64,000 nucleotides of DNA. Source: Nonomuraea indica (GTDB lineage Bacteria > Actinomycetota > Actinomycetes > Streptosporangiales > Streptosporangiaceae). Position numbers and translations under genes: made by a program. Under the pieces are notes generated by a model that had not been told where the DNA came from, made no database searches, and worked only from the letters and a program-made list of their open reading frames with translations. Shown here in pieces: positions 10,020 through 17,904 of the stretch; the first letter of the stretch is position 1, and every line of letters starts with the position of its first letter. The DNA lies in the NCBI RefSeq assembly GCF_002850745.1, contig NZ_KZ559476.1:38937-102936 (forward strand). The letters run 5' to 3'.

Positions 10020-10106
10020 CTGCCCATAGTGCCTCGCCGTACCGACAGAAAAGCACTGTGCCCCCGGCGGGCGGTTGAGCGCCGGCGCAGCGGACATACA
10101 GCCACC

Positions 10107-10595
10107 GTGGGCATTGACTACGCAGCCATCGAAGCTCGCCGCGAGGGCATCAAGGAGCGCCACCTCTTACCGCGCCGGCCTCCGAGCAGCGCCCGCGGCC
10201 TGCACCACGTCGCCCTGCTCTCGTCGGACGTCGAGCGGACGATCAAGTTCTACCAGGAGCTCCTCGAGTTCCCGCTCACGGAGATCTTCGAGAACCGCGA
10301 CTACCAGGGTTCCAGCCACTTCTTCTTCGACATCGGCAACGGCAACCTGCTCGCCTTCTTCGACTTCCCGGGGCTCGACCTCGGCCCCTACCGGGAGGTG
10401 CTCGGCGGGCTGCACCACATCGCGATCTCCGTCGATCCGGCCACCTGGGAGCGGCTGCGCGGGAAGCTGGAGGTGGCCGGCGTGCCGCACCAGATCGAGA
10501 GCGGCGCGTCCATCTACTTCCGCGATCCCGACGGCGCCCGTCTGGAGTTGCTCGCCGACCACCTGGGAGAGATGTACGGCTCACGCGTGCTGTGA
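10107..10595 (+). CDS. VOC family (glyoxalase-like) protein
   Basis: A 162-residue vicinal-oxygen-chelate protein with two beta-alpha-beta-beta-beta halves. Likely metal ligands are His33/His34 in GLHHVAL, His103/His104 in GLHHIAI and Glu148 near RLELL, which match glyoxalase/dioxygenase-type VOC proteins. Start is GTG at 10107; no clear Shine-Dalgarno is visible, so the start is uncertain. It is divergent from lhr with 87 bp between starts. Reaction unknown. Confidence 0.85.
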   Translation: MGIDYAAIEARREGIKERHLLPRRPPSSARGLHHVALLSSDVERTIKFYQELLEFPLTEIFENRDYQGSSHFFFDIGNGNLLAFFDFPGLDLGPYREVLGGLHHIAISVDPATWERLRGKLEVAGVPHQIESGASIYFRDPDGARLELLADHLGEMYGSRVL

Positions 10596-10620
10596 CCCGT
10601 CGTGACGGGCCGGGCCCCGG

Positions 10621-10815
10621 CTAGCGCCGTGACGCCCTGCGAGTCCTCGGCCTGCCCGCCCGCGGCGTGCTGTCGACGGCCGCGTGCCGTTCGGACCTTT
10701 CGGCTTTCTCCTTCTGTACGGCGAGGCGCCGGGCGAGCCGCAGCACGCGGCGCCTGGCGCGGTTGGCCTTGATCTTGGCTGTCTTCGGGGGTGAAGGCTT
10801 GGACGACTTGGCCAT
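10621..10815 (-). CDS. Small basic protein, function unknown
   Basis: A 64-residue, strongly basic protein (MAKSSKPSPPKTAKIKANRA...). Lys codons (AAG) are frequent in the first half, which is unusual for a chance frame in DNA this GC-rich, and an AGGAC ribosome-binding site lies just upstream of the ATG. The composition resembles small nucleic-acid-binding proteins, but no family is recognised. It is convergent with the VOC gene and divergent from DUF3046. Confidence 0.5.
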   Translation of the reverse strand: MAKSSKPSPPKTAKIKANRARRRVLRLARRLAVQKEKAERSERHAAVDSTPRAGRPRTRRASRR

Positions 10816-10858
10816 GGGGATGTCCTACCCACGCCGGTCGCCGTTCCATACTTGAGTG

Positions 10859-11053
10859 ATGCGCCTGACCGAGTTCTGGAGACGGATGCGCGCCCACTTC
10901 GGCGACACTTATGCCGATTCGTGGGCCCGCGACTACGTGCTGGCCCCGCTCGACGGCCGCACGGTGATGCAGGCGCTGGCCGACGGAGAGAGCGCCAAGA
11001 GCGTGTGGCGGGCGGTCTGCCAGGTGGAGGACGTCCCGCCCCGCCTGCGATAG
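10859..11053 (+). CDS. DUF3046 family protein
   Basis: A 64-residue protein of the actinobacterial DUF3046 family, recognisable by MRLTEFWRRM, WARDYVLAPLDGRT and the C-terminal VWRAVCQ segment. Its function is unknown, but it is characteristically found just upstream of recA in actinobacteria, as here. The ATG at 10859 is preceded by GTG at 10856 in the same frame. A CATACT box lies 6 bp before the ATG and there is no Shine-Dalgarno, which suggests a leaderless mRNA. Confidence 0.88.
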   Translation: MRLTEFWRRMRAHFGDTYADSWARDYVLAPLDGRTVMQALADGESAKSVWRAVCQVEDVPPRLR

Positions 11054-11065
11054 CGGTGTCCGGGC

Positions 11066-11341
11066 TCATCCCGGCGGCGGCGTGTCCAGGGTGTGCCGCA
11101 GCGCGCGGGCGGTGCGATCGAGGTCGTCGGCACGTCCCTGCCCGCCCGACGACCACAGGAAGACCCACCCGCCGGGGGTGAGCGTGGCGAAGATGATCGT
11201 CTGGCGGCCCGTGCCCGGATGCCAGACCCGCAGCATCGGATCGTCGCCGCCCATCATGCGGCCCACCAGTCCGTGCTCGGGCAGTATCTCGGCCAGAGCC
11301 CGCAGATGGGTGCGCCGTTCCCCGGTGTACGTGCTCGACAC
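11066..11341 (-). CDS. Small conserved-looking protein near recA, function unknown
   Basis: A 91-residue protein starting at GTG 11341 behind a good ribosome-binding site (GGAGGCGG). It contains HLRALAEILPEHGL and IIFATLTPGGWVFLWS, a beta-rich pattern with normal amino-acid usage. The frame stays open upstream to 11701, but that part is repetitive and Arg/Pro-rich, so I exclude it. It is convergent with DUF3046 (12 bp apart). No function can be assigned. Confidence 0.6.
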   Translation of the reverse strand: MSSTYTGERRTHLRALAEILPEHGLVGRMMGGDDPMLRVWHPGTGRQTIIFATLTPGGWVFLWSSGGQGRADDLDRTARALRHTLDTPPPG

Positions 11342-11459
11342 GTCGCCGCCTCCAACCCTCAACGGATCTGTCCCCGGCAGGGCGGCGCCCGCCACCTCCG
11401 AACACCGAAATAGCGGGAAATATCGGGAATGAACGTCGGCCGCGGCTCCGAACCGGCAC

Positions 11460-11550
11460 AGCGGGTCCGCGCGCACGGAAGGGCGGGCGCCGTCCTGCGC
11501 GCCACCGTCCCCGGAGACGAAGCGGGTCCGCGCGCACGATAGGGCGGGCG
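11460..11550. repeat. Pair of 30-bp direct repeats upstream of recA
   Basis: Near-identical copies at 11460-11489 and 11521-11550, both beginning AGCGGGTCCGCGCGCACG and ending GGGCGGGCG, 61 bp apart in the long recA upstream region. Confidence 0.7.
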
Positions 11551-11591
11551 GGGCGCGGGCCCGCCCCGACGCTCCTCCGGCGAGCCGACCC

Positions 11592-11750
11592 CGCCGCACG
11601 ACCTCGCCCGTGAACACAGGGTCCGGCCGACTCCGCGGCACGGCCTCGCCCGTGAGCACGGGATCCGGCTGACGCCGCCGCACGGCCTCAGCGGTGAACA
11701 CAGGGGCCGGCCGATCCCATGGCAGAGCCTCGACCGGACCCTGTGTTCCG
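11592..11750. repeat. 42-bp tandem repeats upstream of recA
   Basis: Units of 42 bp share CCTCGCCCGTGAACACAGG-like cores at 11602, 11644 and 11686, with a degenerate fourth copy at 11728. Read on the minus strand they would encode a 14-residue repeat (PDPV-TGE-), but no ribosome-binding site supports translation. The array ends 20 bp before the recA SOS box. Confidence 0.7.
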
Positions 11751-11769
11751 CAGCGTGTTCACGGCGTGA

Positions 11770-11792
11770 TCGAACAGTCGTTCGGCTACCAT
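11770..11792 (+). promoter_or_regulatory. LexA (SOS) box and recA promoter
   Basis: TCGAACAGTCGTTCGG (11770-11785) differs by one base from the actinobacterial SOS consensus TCGAAC-N4-GTTCGA. A -10-like TACCAT follows at 11787-11792. The box lies over the promoter, 112 bp upstream of the recA ATG, so LexA repression of recA is expected. Confidence 0.8.
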
Positions 11793-11897
11793 GGAACGCG
11801 CCGGGCCACGTCTTCCTCGGCATCGACGGAAAATGTCGGTGGCAGGCCGTAGCTTTCACTCGACTGACCGAACACGACCCTGCAGGGGGAGTTCCCA

Positions 11898-12989
11898 ATG
11901 GCTATCAACGACCGCGAGAAGGCCCTCGAGACCGCCCTCGCACAGATCGAGAGGCAGTTCGGCAAGGGCTCCGTCATGCGCCTCGGCGATGACGCCCGAG
12001 CTCCCATCGAGGTGATCCCCACAGGGTCGATCTCCCTTGACGTCGCGCTCGGCATCGGCGGGTTGCCGCGCGGCAGGATCGTGGAGATCTACGGCCCGGA
12101 GTCCTCGGGCAAGACCACGATCGCGCTGCACGCGGTGGCCAACGCGCAGCGTGCGGGCGGCATCGCGGCGTTCATCGACGCCGAGCACGCCCTCGACCCG
12201 GAGTACGCCAAGAAGCTCGGCGTCGACACCGACGCGCTGCTGGTCTCCCAGCCCGACACCGGTGAGCAGGCGCTCGAGATCGCCGACATGCTGATCAGGT
12301 CGGGCGCCGTCGACATCATCGTCATCGACTCGGTCGCCGCGCTGGTGCCCAAGGCCGAGATCGAGGGCGAGATGGGCGACAGCCACGTCGGCCTCCAGGC
12401 CCGCCTGATGTCGCAGGCGCTGCGCAAGGTCGCCGGCGCGCTCAGCAGCACCGGCACCACCGCCATCTTCATCAACCAGCTGCGCGAGAAGATCGGCGTG
12501 ATGTTCGGCTCGCCGGAGACCACGACCGGCGGCAAGGCGCTCAAGTTCTACGCCTCGGTCCGGATGGACATCCGCCGCATCGAGACGCTCAAAGACGGCA
12601 CGGAGGCGGTCGGCAACCGCACCCGCGTCAAGGTCGTGAAGAACAAGATGGCCCCGCCCTTCCGGGTCGCCGACTTCGACATCCTCTACGGCGTGGGCAT
12701 CTCGCGCGAGGGCGGCCTGATCGACATGGGCGTCGAGCACGGCTTCGTCCGCAAGTCCGGAGCCTGGTACACCTACGAGGGCGACCAGCTCGGCCAGGGC
12801 AAGGAAAACGCCCGCAACTTCCTGAAGAACCACCCCGACATGGCCAACGAGATCGAGAAGAAGATCAAGGACAAGCTCGGCGTGGGCCCGCGTCTCGACG
12901 CTCCCGCCGCGGCCCCCGCTCCGGCTCCGGCCGCCGCTCCGTCCGGCCGTGGCTCCAAGGCCGCCACGCCGAAGCCCGGTGACGTCTGA
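11898..12989 (+). CDS. recA: Recombinase RecA
   Basis: The central homologous recombination and SOS-signalling ATPase, 363 residues. Walker A GPESSGKT is at residues 66-73; the conserved LRSGAVDIIVIDSVAAL-type Walker B and the L1/L2 DNA-binding loops (QLREKIGVMFG, ETTTGG) are intact. The C-terminal tail is Ala/Pro-rich, common in actinobacterial RecA. A strong GGGGGAG ribosome-binding site precedes the ATG, and an SOS box lies upstream. recX follows after 11 bp, so the two genes are probably cotranscribed. Confidence 0.98.
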   Translation: MAINDREKALETALAQIERQFGKGSVMRLGDDARAPIEVIPTGSISLDVALGIGGLPRGRIVEIYGPESSGKTTIALHAVANAQRAGGIAAFIDAEHALDPEYAKKLGVDTDALLVSQPDTGEQALEIADMLIRSGAVDIIVIDSVAALVPKAEIEGEMGDSHVGLQARLMSQALRKVAGALSSTGTTAIFINQLREKIGVMFGSPETTTGGKALKFYASVRMDIRRIETLKDGTEAVGNRTRVKVVKNKMAPPFRVADFDILYGVGISREGGLIDMGVEHGFVRKSGAWYTYEGDQLGQGKENARNFLKNHPDMANEIEKKIKDKLGVGPRLDAPAAAPAPAPAAAPSGRGSKAATPKPGDV

Positions 12990-13000
12990 TCGATCGCCCC

Positions 13001-14374
13001 ATGAGTGACTCCGATCCGGCAGAGGCGCCTCACAGCCGTGACTGGGGCGCCTGGCCCGACCCCCCTCCCCCGCAGGCCGGCCACTCCCGTCCGTCCCGTG
13101 GTGGCAGCCGCCGCCTCCCCTCTCCGGGAGACGACTCATCCGGCACGAAGGGCTCACGCCCCTCGTCCGGCCAGGGTGGTTCCGCTGCGCCGTCCGCGGG
13201 TGGCTGGCCGTCGGTGAGCGAGTGGCGCGAACGCAGACGCCAAACGGCGGACAGTCCCGCGCCTCTCGCTCCCCAGGAGCACGACGGGAGCACCGCCTCC
13301 ACCGGCGCGACCGTTGACCGGGCTCACGGCGGTGTCGTGGCCTCGGGTCACGCCCTGCCCCGAGACGGCGAAGCACCGGCCCACAAAGCACCGGCCCACG
13401 AAGCACCGGCCAGCGAGACACCGGCCAGCGAGACACCGGCCAGCGAGACCTCCCTGGCCGGAGCAGCCCCAGGCCAGGAGGCTCGGGAAGCTGATCCCGT
13501 CCCGGCCTTCCAGGACACGGGGCCGGGCGACGCACCGGGGTTCACACCGTCCAAGAGCGGTGACAGCCCGGGAGGCGGTTGGCGCATGGCCGCCGGACAA
13601 ACCTCCGAAGCCGGCAGCGACCGGGGCATGGCTGGTTTCGGCACCGGTGCGCCACCCGCGGGTGCGGAGGCTCCCCCGCAGGCCGACGATGCCCCCTGGT
13701 GGTCACCGGCCCCCTTGCTTCCCTCCGATGAGGAGAGCGGGCCGGAGGGCGCACCCAAGCCTCGTCGCGGCCGGCGGCCGGGCAGCCGCGGAGGCGGGAA
13801 GCGAAGCCGGGCTACGAGCCGAACCACCGGGCGGCTGCCCGACGCACCTGATGAAGACCCGGCGGCCACCACCGCGCCGGACGCCGACCCCGAGGCGGTG
13901 GCCCGAGCCATCTGCCTCCGCCTGCTGACGATGGCCCCCAAGACCCGCGCCCAGCTGGCACAGGCCCTGCGTAAGCGCGACGTGCCGGAGGAGGCGGCCG
14001 AGGCGGTCCTCGACCGGTTCTCCGAGCTGGGGCTCATCGACGACGAGGCGTTCGCCGAGGCGTGGGTCGACTCCCGCCACCACGGCCGTGGTCTGGCCAA
14101 ACGAGCCCTGGCCGCCGAGCTCCGGCACCGCGGGGTCGACTCCGAGACGGTCAACGAGGCCGTCGAGCGGCTCGACCCCGACCAGGAGCTCGAGACGGCC
14201 CGCCGCCTCGTGGAGCGCAAGCTCGCCTCCACCCGCACCCTCGACACCCAGGCCCGCACCCGCCGGCTCGCCGCCATGCTCGCCCGCAAGGGCTACGCTC
14301 CCGGCCTCGCCTTCCGAGTGGTCAAGGAGGCGCTGGAGCAGGAGGGCCTGGAGATCGACGACGACTACCCCTGA
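13001..14374 (+). CDS. recX: Regulatory protein RecX with long N-terminal extension
   Basis: RecX binds RecA filaments and limits their activity. The recognisable RecX repeats occupy about residues 294-457 (AICLRLL, RDVPEEAAEAVLDRF, LIDDEAFAEAWV, AAELRHRGV). The preceding ~290 residues are a Pro/Ala/Gly/Ser-rich, presumably disordered extension; family members are usually about 150-270 residues in total. The extension contains a 15-bp tandem repeat. A later start inside the frame cannot be excluded, but codon bias is kept throughout and the ATG at 13001 follows recA by 11 bp, suggesting translational coupling. Confidence 0.9.
   Translation: MSDSDPAEAPHSRDWGAWPDPPPPQAGHSRPSRGGSRRLPSPGDDSSGTKGSRPSSGQGGSAAPSAGGWPSVSEWRERRRQTADSPAPLAPQEHDGSTASTGATVDRAHGGVVASGHALPRDGEAPAHKAPAHEAPASETPASETPASETSLAGAAPGQEAREADPVPAFQDTGPGDAPGFTPSKSGDSPGGGWRMAAGQTSEAGSDRGMAGFGTGAPPAGAEAPPQADDAPWWSPAPLLPSDEESGPEGAPKPRRGRRPGSRGGGKRSRATSRTTGRLPDAPDEDPAATTAPDADPEAVARAICLRLLTMAPKTRAQLAQALRKRDVPEEAAEAVLDRFSELGLIDDEAFAEAWVDSRHHGRGLAKRALAAELRHRGVDSETVNEAVERLDPDQELETARRLVERKLASTRTLDTQARTRRLAAMLARKGYAPGLAFRVVKEALEQEGLEIDDDYP
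13373..13447 (+). repeat. 15-bp in-frame tandem repeat in recX (five units)
   Basis: Five 15-bp units from 13373 to 13447 (GCACCGGCCCACAAA to ACACCGGCCAGCGAG) encode the pentapeptides APAHK, APAHE, APASE, TPASE, TPASE within the RecX extension. Confidence 0.85.
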
Positions 14375-14532
14375 CGACGCCGAACCCCTCGCGATCGGCT
14401 TTCGGGACGATCCCGCGGGCCAGGACCAAGAGCCTGAGCCCGCAGCCGGGGTTCGGGCGCACCTGTCTGACGGCTGCGAGCGGCGGCATGCCAGGAGATC
14501 ACGTCAGCCGCAGAGGCAAGGGGCACCCAGGT

Positions 14533-14700
14533 CCGTACGGACGCCCCGTCAGGGGGTGCGGCAACAAGCGTCGAGCCACACGCCGAACGCCAGACGGCAC
14601 GGCCACAACATCGCATCGACCCACATGACGAACGCCAGACGGCACGGCAACAACGTCGCGCCGATCCGTACGGACGCTGGTCAGGGGGTGCGGCGACAGC
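14533..14700. repeat. Two interleaved pairs of direct repeats downstream of recX
   Basis: An outer pair built on CGTACGGACG...TCAGGGGGTGCGGC occurs near 14533-14566 and 14667-14699. An inner pair built on CGAACGCCAGACGGCACGGC occurs near 14584-14611 and 14630-14659. The interval 14375-14734 shows no convincing gene; weak open frames on both strands only mirror these repeats. Confidence 0.65.
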
Positions 14701-14734
14701 TTGTCGTGAGCAATCACATGGGTGGGCGCGGGTG

Positions 14735-16144
14735 TCACGGTGGCCATCCGTCGTGATGTTCGCACGGGTGGCTGTCGGCCGTGGTGGTAGAGGCCGTGGT
14801 GGTAGAGGCCGTGGTGGTAGAGGCCGTGGTGGTAGAGGCCGTGGTGGTAGAGGCCGTGCCGGTCAGGAGTTCGGCGAGGTGCACGGCTCGCACGGCCGAT
14901 CTTCTGCGGCGCAGGCCCTGGGCGAGCTGCCGGTAGCAGCCGGGGTTGACCACAGCCACGTAGTCGACTCCCGCCGCCTCGATCTCGTCCAGCTTGGCAT
15001 CGAGGACGCGTCTGCTGTCGCGGGGCCGGACGAGGGCGTAGCTGCCGGCCGCGCCACAGCAGGTGCCGGCCGACGGCAGTTCGACGTATTCACCGATCCG
15101 CTCCAGCAGCGCTCGCGGCTCACGCCACACGCCCAGGCCGTTGCGCAGGTGGCAGGAGTCCTGCAGGCCGATTCGCAGCGGTTTCCCGCGCAACGGCCCA
15201 GGGCACATCCCGTGCGCCGCTGAAGGCTCCGCCGGCGGACCAGCGAACGACGCCGGTAGCCGACCAGCCGACGACCCTGCTGGCCGGCCACCAGGAGGCT
15301 CCAGCGAACGACCACCCGACGCACCCGGCTCACAGCCGCCCGAAGGCAGCGGCGGACGACCAGCAGGCGGCCCCGGCTGGCGACTGGTTGAAGGCTTCGG
15401 TGGGTGATCGGTCGGCGGGGTGGGGGGTGGATCGGCGGGAGGCTTCGGTGGGTGGTCGGTCGGGGGGCGGGAGGTGACGTACTCCGACAGTTCCTTGACC
15501 CGGTCGCGGCCGAGGGCGTCGGCGAGGTGGGCCGCGCAGCCGCCGGAGGTGGTGACGATCGTGCCCGGCAGTCGTTCGCCCAGTTCGACGGCCATCCTCC
15601 GACCGCGTTCGGAGTCGCCGTTGTGCGCGTGCAGGGCGCCGCAGCAGCCCTGGGACGCGGGAGCGGCCAGCTCGGGCAGCAGCCGCAGCGCCGATCGGCT
15701 GACCCGCGGGTAGAGCGCCCGTTCGAAGCAGCCGAGCATCAGGTGCGGACCGGCCGGCTTGGCGCGGGTCCGGGCGTGGCGGCGTAGCAGGCCGAGGAGC
15801 CGCACGCGCCAGCGGGCGTTCACCGCGAACATCAGTAGCCGCGCGACGAGCGGCCGGTCGGCGCCCTGCCACTGCCGGTCCCGCCACTCCTCCAGCAGCG
15901 CCCCGTACCGGACCCCGGCCGGGCAGACCGTCTCGCACGCGCGGCAGCCCAGGCAGAAGCTCGCCTCCTCCCGCAGTCGCAGGTCGTCGGCGGGCAGGGC
16001 GCCCTCGTCCAGTGCGCGCATGAGGTTGATGCGGCCGCGCGGCGAGGACGTCTCGTCCTTGGTCAGCGCGTACGTCGGGCACGCGGGCAGGCAGAAGCCG
16101 CAGGAGATGCAGCGGTTGAGCAGGTCGGGGGTGAATCCGGTCAC
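14735..16144 (-). CDS. glcF: Glycolate/lactate oxidase iron-sulfur subunit (GlcF-like)
   Basis: A 469-residue iron-sulfur partner of an FAD-linked 2-hydroxyacid oxidase. It has two 4Fe-4S motifs, CISCGFCLPACP and CLGCRACETVCP, followed by two CCG-type domains (GCCGALHAHNG and DSCHLRNGL...GTCCGAAGSY). Between the CCG domains (about residues 221-316) sits a Pro-rich insert of roughly 95 residues that normal GlcF proteins lack. The C terminus ends in five tandem TTTAS pentapeptides. The GTG start at 16144 overlaps the glcD stop by 4 bp (GTGA), so translation is coupled. Electrons would pass from the flavin in GlcD to the quinone pool. Confidence 0.88.
   Translation of the reverse strand: MTGFTPDLLNRCISCGFCLPACPTYALTKDETSSPRGRINLMRALDEGALPADDLRLREEASFCLGCRACETVCPAGVRYGALLEEWRDRQWQGADRPLVARLLMFAVNARWRVRLLGLLRRHARTRAKPAGPHLMLGCFERALYPRVSRSALRLLPELAAPASQGCCGALHAHNGDSERGRRMAVELGERLPGTIVTTSGGCAAHLADALGRDRVKELSEYVTSRPPTDHPPKPPADPPPTPPTDHPPKPSTSRQPGPPAGRPPLPSGGCEPGASGGRSLEPPGGRPAGSSAGRLPASFAGPPAEPSAAHGMCPGPLRGKPLRIGLQDSCHLRNGLGVWREPRALLERIGEYVELPSAGTCCGAAGSYALVRPRDSRRVLDAKLDEIEAAGVDYVAVVNPGCYRQLAQGLRRRRSAVRAVHLAELLTGTASTTTASTTTASTTTASTTTASTTTADSHPCEHHDGWPP
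14778..14852. repeat. 15-bp perfect tandem repeat at the glcF 3' end (five units)
   Basis: Five identical copies of GCCGTGGTGGTAGAG. On the coding (minus) strand they encode a Thr-rich pentapeptide repeat just before the C terminus of GlcF. Confidence 0.9.
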
Positions 16145-17544
16145 GAGCCCACCTTTCCGGGGTTGAGGACGCCGGCGGGGTCGAACGCCGCCTTGATCCG
16201 GCGCAGCAGGTCCAGCTGGGCAGCGCCCAGCCGTTCGGCGAGGTAGGGCAGCTTGGCCGCGCCGACGCCGTGCTCGCCGGTGATGGTGCCGCCCAGGCTC
16301 ATCGCCGTACGGAAGATCTCCGCGAAGGCGCGGTGGGCGCGCTCGATCGCCTCGTCGTCGCCCGCTTCGACGACGCAGGTCGGGTGCAGGTTGCCGTCGC
16401 CGGCGTGCCCGAAGGTGGCGATGGTGACGTCGTGCCGGTCGGCGATCGCGTCGATGTGGTCGACCATCGCGGCGATGCGCGGGCGCGGCACGCCGACGTC
16501 CTCCAGGAGGGTGATCGAGCCGAGCCGGGACAGCGCCGGGAGCGTGCACCGGCGCGCGGCCAGCAGCGCCTCCGACTCGGCGGCCCGGCCGGCCACGGTG
16601 GCCTCGATCGCGCCCCTGGCCTGGCACAGTTCGGCCATGCGCTCGAGCCGCCGGGCGACGGCCGCGGGCTCGCCGTCGTCGCCGAAGATCAGCAGTGCGC
16701 CCGCGTCGTGTCGCAGCCCCAGCCGGGCGAACTCCTCGACCGCCCCGATGCACCTGGCGTCGAGGAACTCCAGTGTCGCCGGGACGATGCCCGCGGCGAT
16801 GATGTCGGCGACCGCGCGGCCGGCGTCGGCGAGGCCGGGGAAGTACGCCAGGCCGTTGCCGCCGGCGGGCGGGGCGGGCAACAGGGCGAGGGTCACCTCC
16901 GTGATGACGCCGAGGGTGCCCTCGGACCCGGTGAGGAGGCGGGTCAGGTCGTAGCCGGCGACGTCCTTCCACAGCCGGCCGCCGGTGCGGATGACCTCGC
17001 CGCTGGCCAGCACGGTCTCGGTGCCGAGCACGTAGTTGCGGGTCACGCCGTACTTGAGGCCGCGCAGGCCGCCCGCGCAGGTGGCGACCGTCCCTCCGAT
17101 GGTGGCCACGCTCCTGCTGCCGGGGTCGGGGGCGTACAGCAGGCCGCGCGCGGCGGCGGCGTCGGCGAGCGCCGCGCAGGTCACGCCGGGTTGGCAGACG
17201 GCCAGCAGTTCGTCGGCGCTGAGCTCGAGGATGCGGTCGAGCCGGGTCAGCACCAGCACGATGCCACCGGCCACGGGGACGGTCCCTGAGCACAGGTTGG
17301 AGCCCGCGCCGCGTGGCACGACGGGGATGGAGCGCGCGCTGGCCAGCCGGAGCACGGCCGCGACCTCCTCCGTGGAGGCCGGGTGGACGACGGCGCTGGG
17401 GCGGGAGTGGAAGAGCGGGGTGGCGTCCTGGGCGTAGGCGGTCACGTCACCGTCGGCGTGCCGTACATGGTCCGCGCCGACGATGGCGCGCAGCTCGCGC
17501 AGCACGGCGGCGTCCATGGGCTCCCCGGCTGGGGCTGTCTTCAT
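16141..17544 (-). CDS. glcD: FAD-linked 2-hydroxyacid oxidase (GlcD-like)
   Basis: A 467-residue flavoprotein of the VAO/GlcD family that oxidises glycolate, D-lactate or a similar 2-hydroxyacid. The N-terminal PCMH-type FAD domain shows VPRGAGSNLCSG and GGTVATCAGGLRGLKYG; the C-terminal oxidase domain carries FGHAGDGNLHP, the conserved substrate/flavin motif, and TGEHGVG. The ATG at 17544 has a good GAGGAGA ribosome-binding site; the frame extends upstream only through repetitive DNA. It forms an operon with glcF, and two regulatory palindromes shared with the island lie upstream at 17798-17832. Within the island it could remove a hydroxyacid product of sugar-acid cleavage. Confidence 0.92.
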   Translation of the reverse strand: MKTAPAGEPMDAAVLRELRAIVGADHVRHADGDVTAYAQDATPLFHSRPSAVVHPASTEEVAAVLRLASARSIPVVPRGAGSNLCSGTVPVAGGIVLVLTRLDRILELSADELLAVCQPGVTCAALADAAAARGLLYAPDPGSRSVATIGGTVATCAGGLRGLKYGVTRNYVLGTETVLASGEVIRTGGRLWKDVAGYDLTRLLTGSEGTLGVITEVTLALLPAPPAGGNGLAYFPGLADAGRAVADIIAAGIVPATLEFLDARCIGAVEEFARLGLRHDAGALLIFGDDGEPAAVARRLERMAELCQARGAIEATVAGRAAESEALLAARRCTLPALSRLGSITLLEDVGVPRPRIAAMVDHIDAIADRHDVTIATFGHAGDGNLHPTCVVEAGDDEAIERAHRAFAEIFRTAMSLGGTITGEHGVGAAKLPYLAERLGAAQLDLLRRIKAAFDPAGVLNPGKVGS

Positions 17545-17628
17545 CGGCGGATCTCCTCTGGAGCGGGCGCAGCGGTGCGGGTCCCGAAGCCGCCGCCGCG
17601 ACGGTGGTGGTCGCGCGGGTCGCGCGCA

Positions 17629-17733
17629 GTGCGGGCCGTGAGGGTGCGGATCGCGAGGGTGCGGGCCGCGATGGTGCGGATCGCGATGGTGCGGGCCGCG
17701 AGGGTGCGGGCCGCGATGGTGCGGGCCGCGATG
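17629..17733. repeat. 15-bp tandem repeats in the glcD leader (seven units)
   Basis: Seven consecutive 15-bp units of the form GTGCGG(GC/AT)CG(C/T)GA(G/T)G between the glcD start codon and its upstream regulatory site. They would lie in the 5' leader of the glcDF mRNA. The rest of 17545-18207 holds regulatory sites and one doubtful small ORF. Confidence 0.85.
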
Positions 17734-17797
17734 GTGGGTCGCAGCGGCGCGGGGGTGGCGGTGGCGCGCCCGCACTCGCCAGGAGAACCTACCAATA

Positions 17798-17832
17798 TTC
17801 CTCATAGCGGTCTAGCATTCCATTATTCGGAA
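17798..17832 (-). promoter_or_regulatory. Island operator A (upstream of glcDF)
   Basis: Box TTCCATTATTCGGAA (17818-17832) preceded exactly 20 bp upstream by TTCCTCATAGCGGTC (17798-17812). The same arrangement, including a shared CGGTCTAGC between the boxes, recurs at site D (24531-24565). Proposed IclR-family binding site for the leftward glcDF operon. Confidence 0.65.
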
Positions 17833-17875
17833 CAACAGCAGCTTCTTGGTCATCCAGGCTCGGCGTAGCGGCTTC

Positions 17876-17904
17876 TTGACACGCTCAGGCCGTCATGATG
17901 TCCT
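17876..17904 (+). promoter_or_regulatory. Candidate promoter near operator B
   Basis: TTGACA (17876-17881), a 17-bp spacer and TGTCCT (17899-17904). The context closely resembles the FAH promoter (TTGACA at 24667): both are followed by TGATGTYCT and ATTCAGAA and then an operator box at similar distances. The -10 element is weak. Confidence 0.45.

Noticed and set aside
6237..10106. Very long plus-strand frame through lhr leading into the VOC gene
   Set aside because: Only its last part (from 10107) encodes a recognisable protein; the rest is antisense to lhr and full of His/Arg/Gln-rich shadow sequence.
16145..17293. 852-residue fusion frame extending glcF upstream
   Set aside because: The upstream portion is antisense-like Arg-rich sequence in an alternative frame of glcD; the GTG at 16144 overlapping the glcD stop is the proper start.
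17629..17733. Translated repeat protein (TIAAR repeats) on the minus strand
   Set aside because: The frame has no ribosome-binding site and lies directly ahead of the well-supported glcD start; an untranslated leader is simpler.
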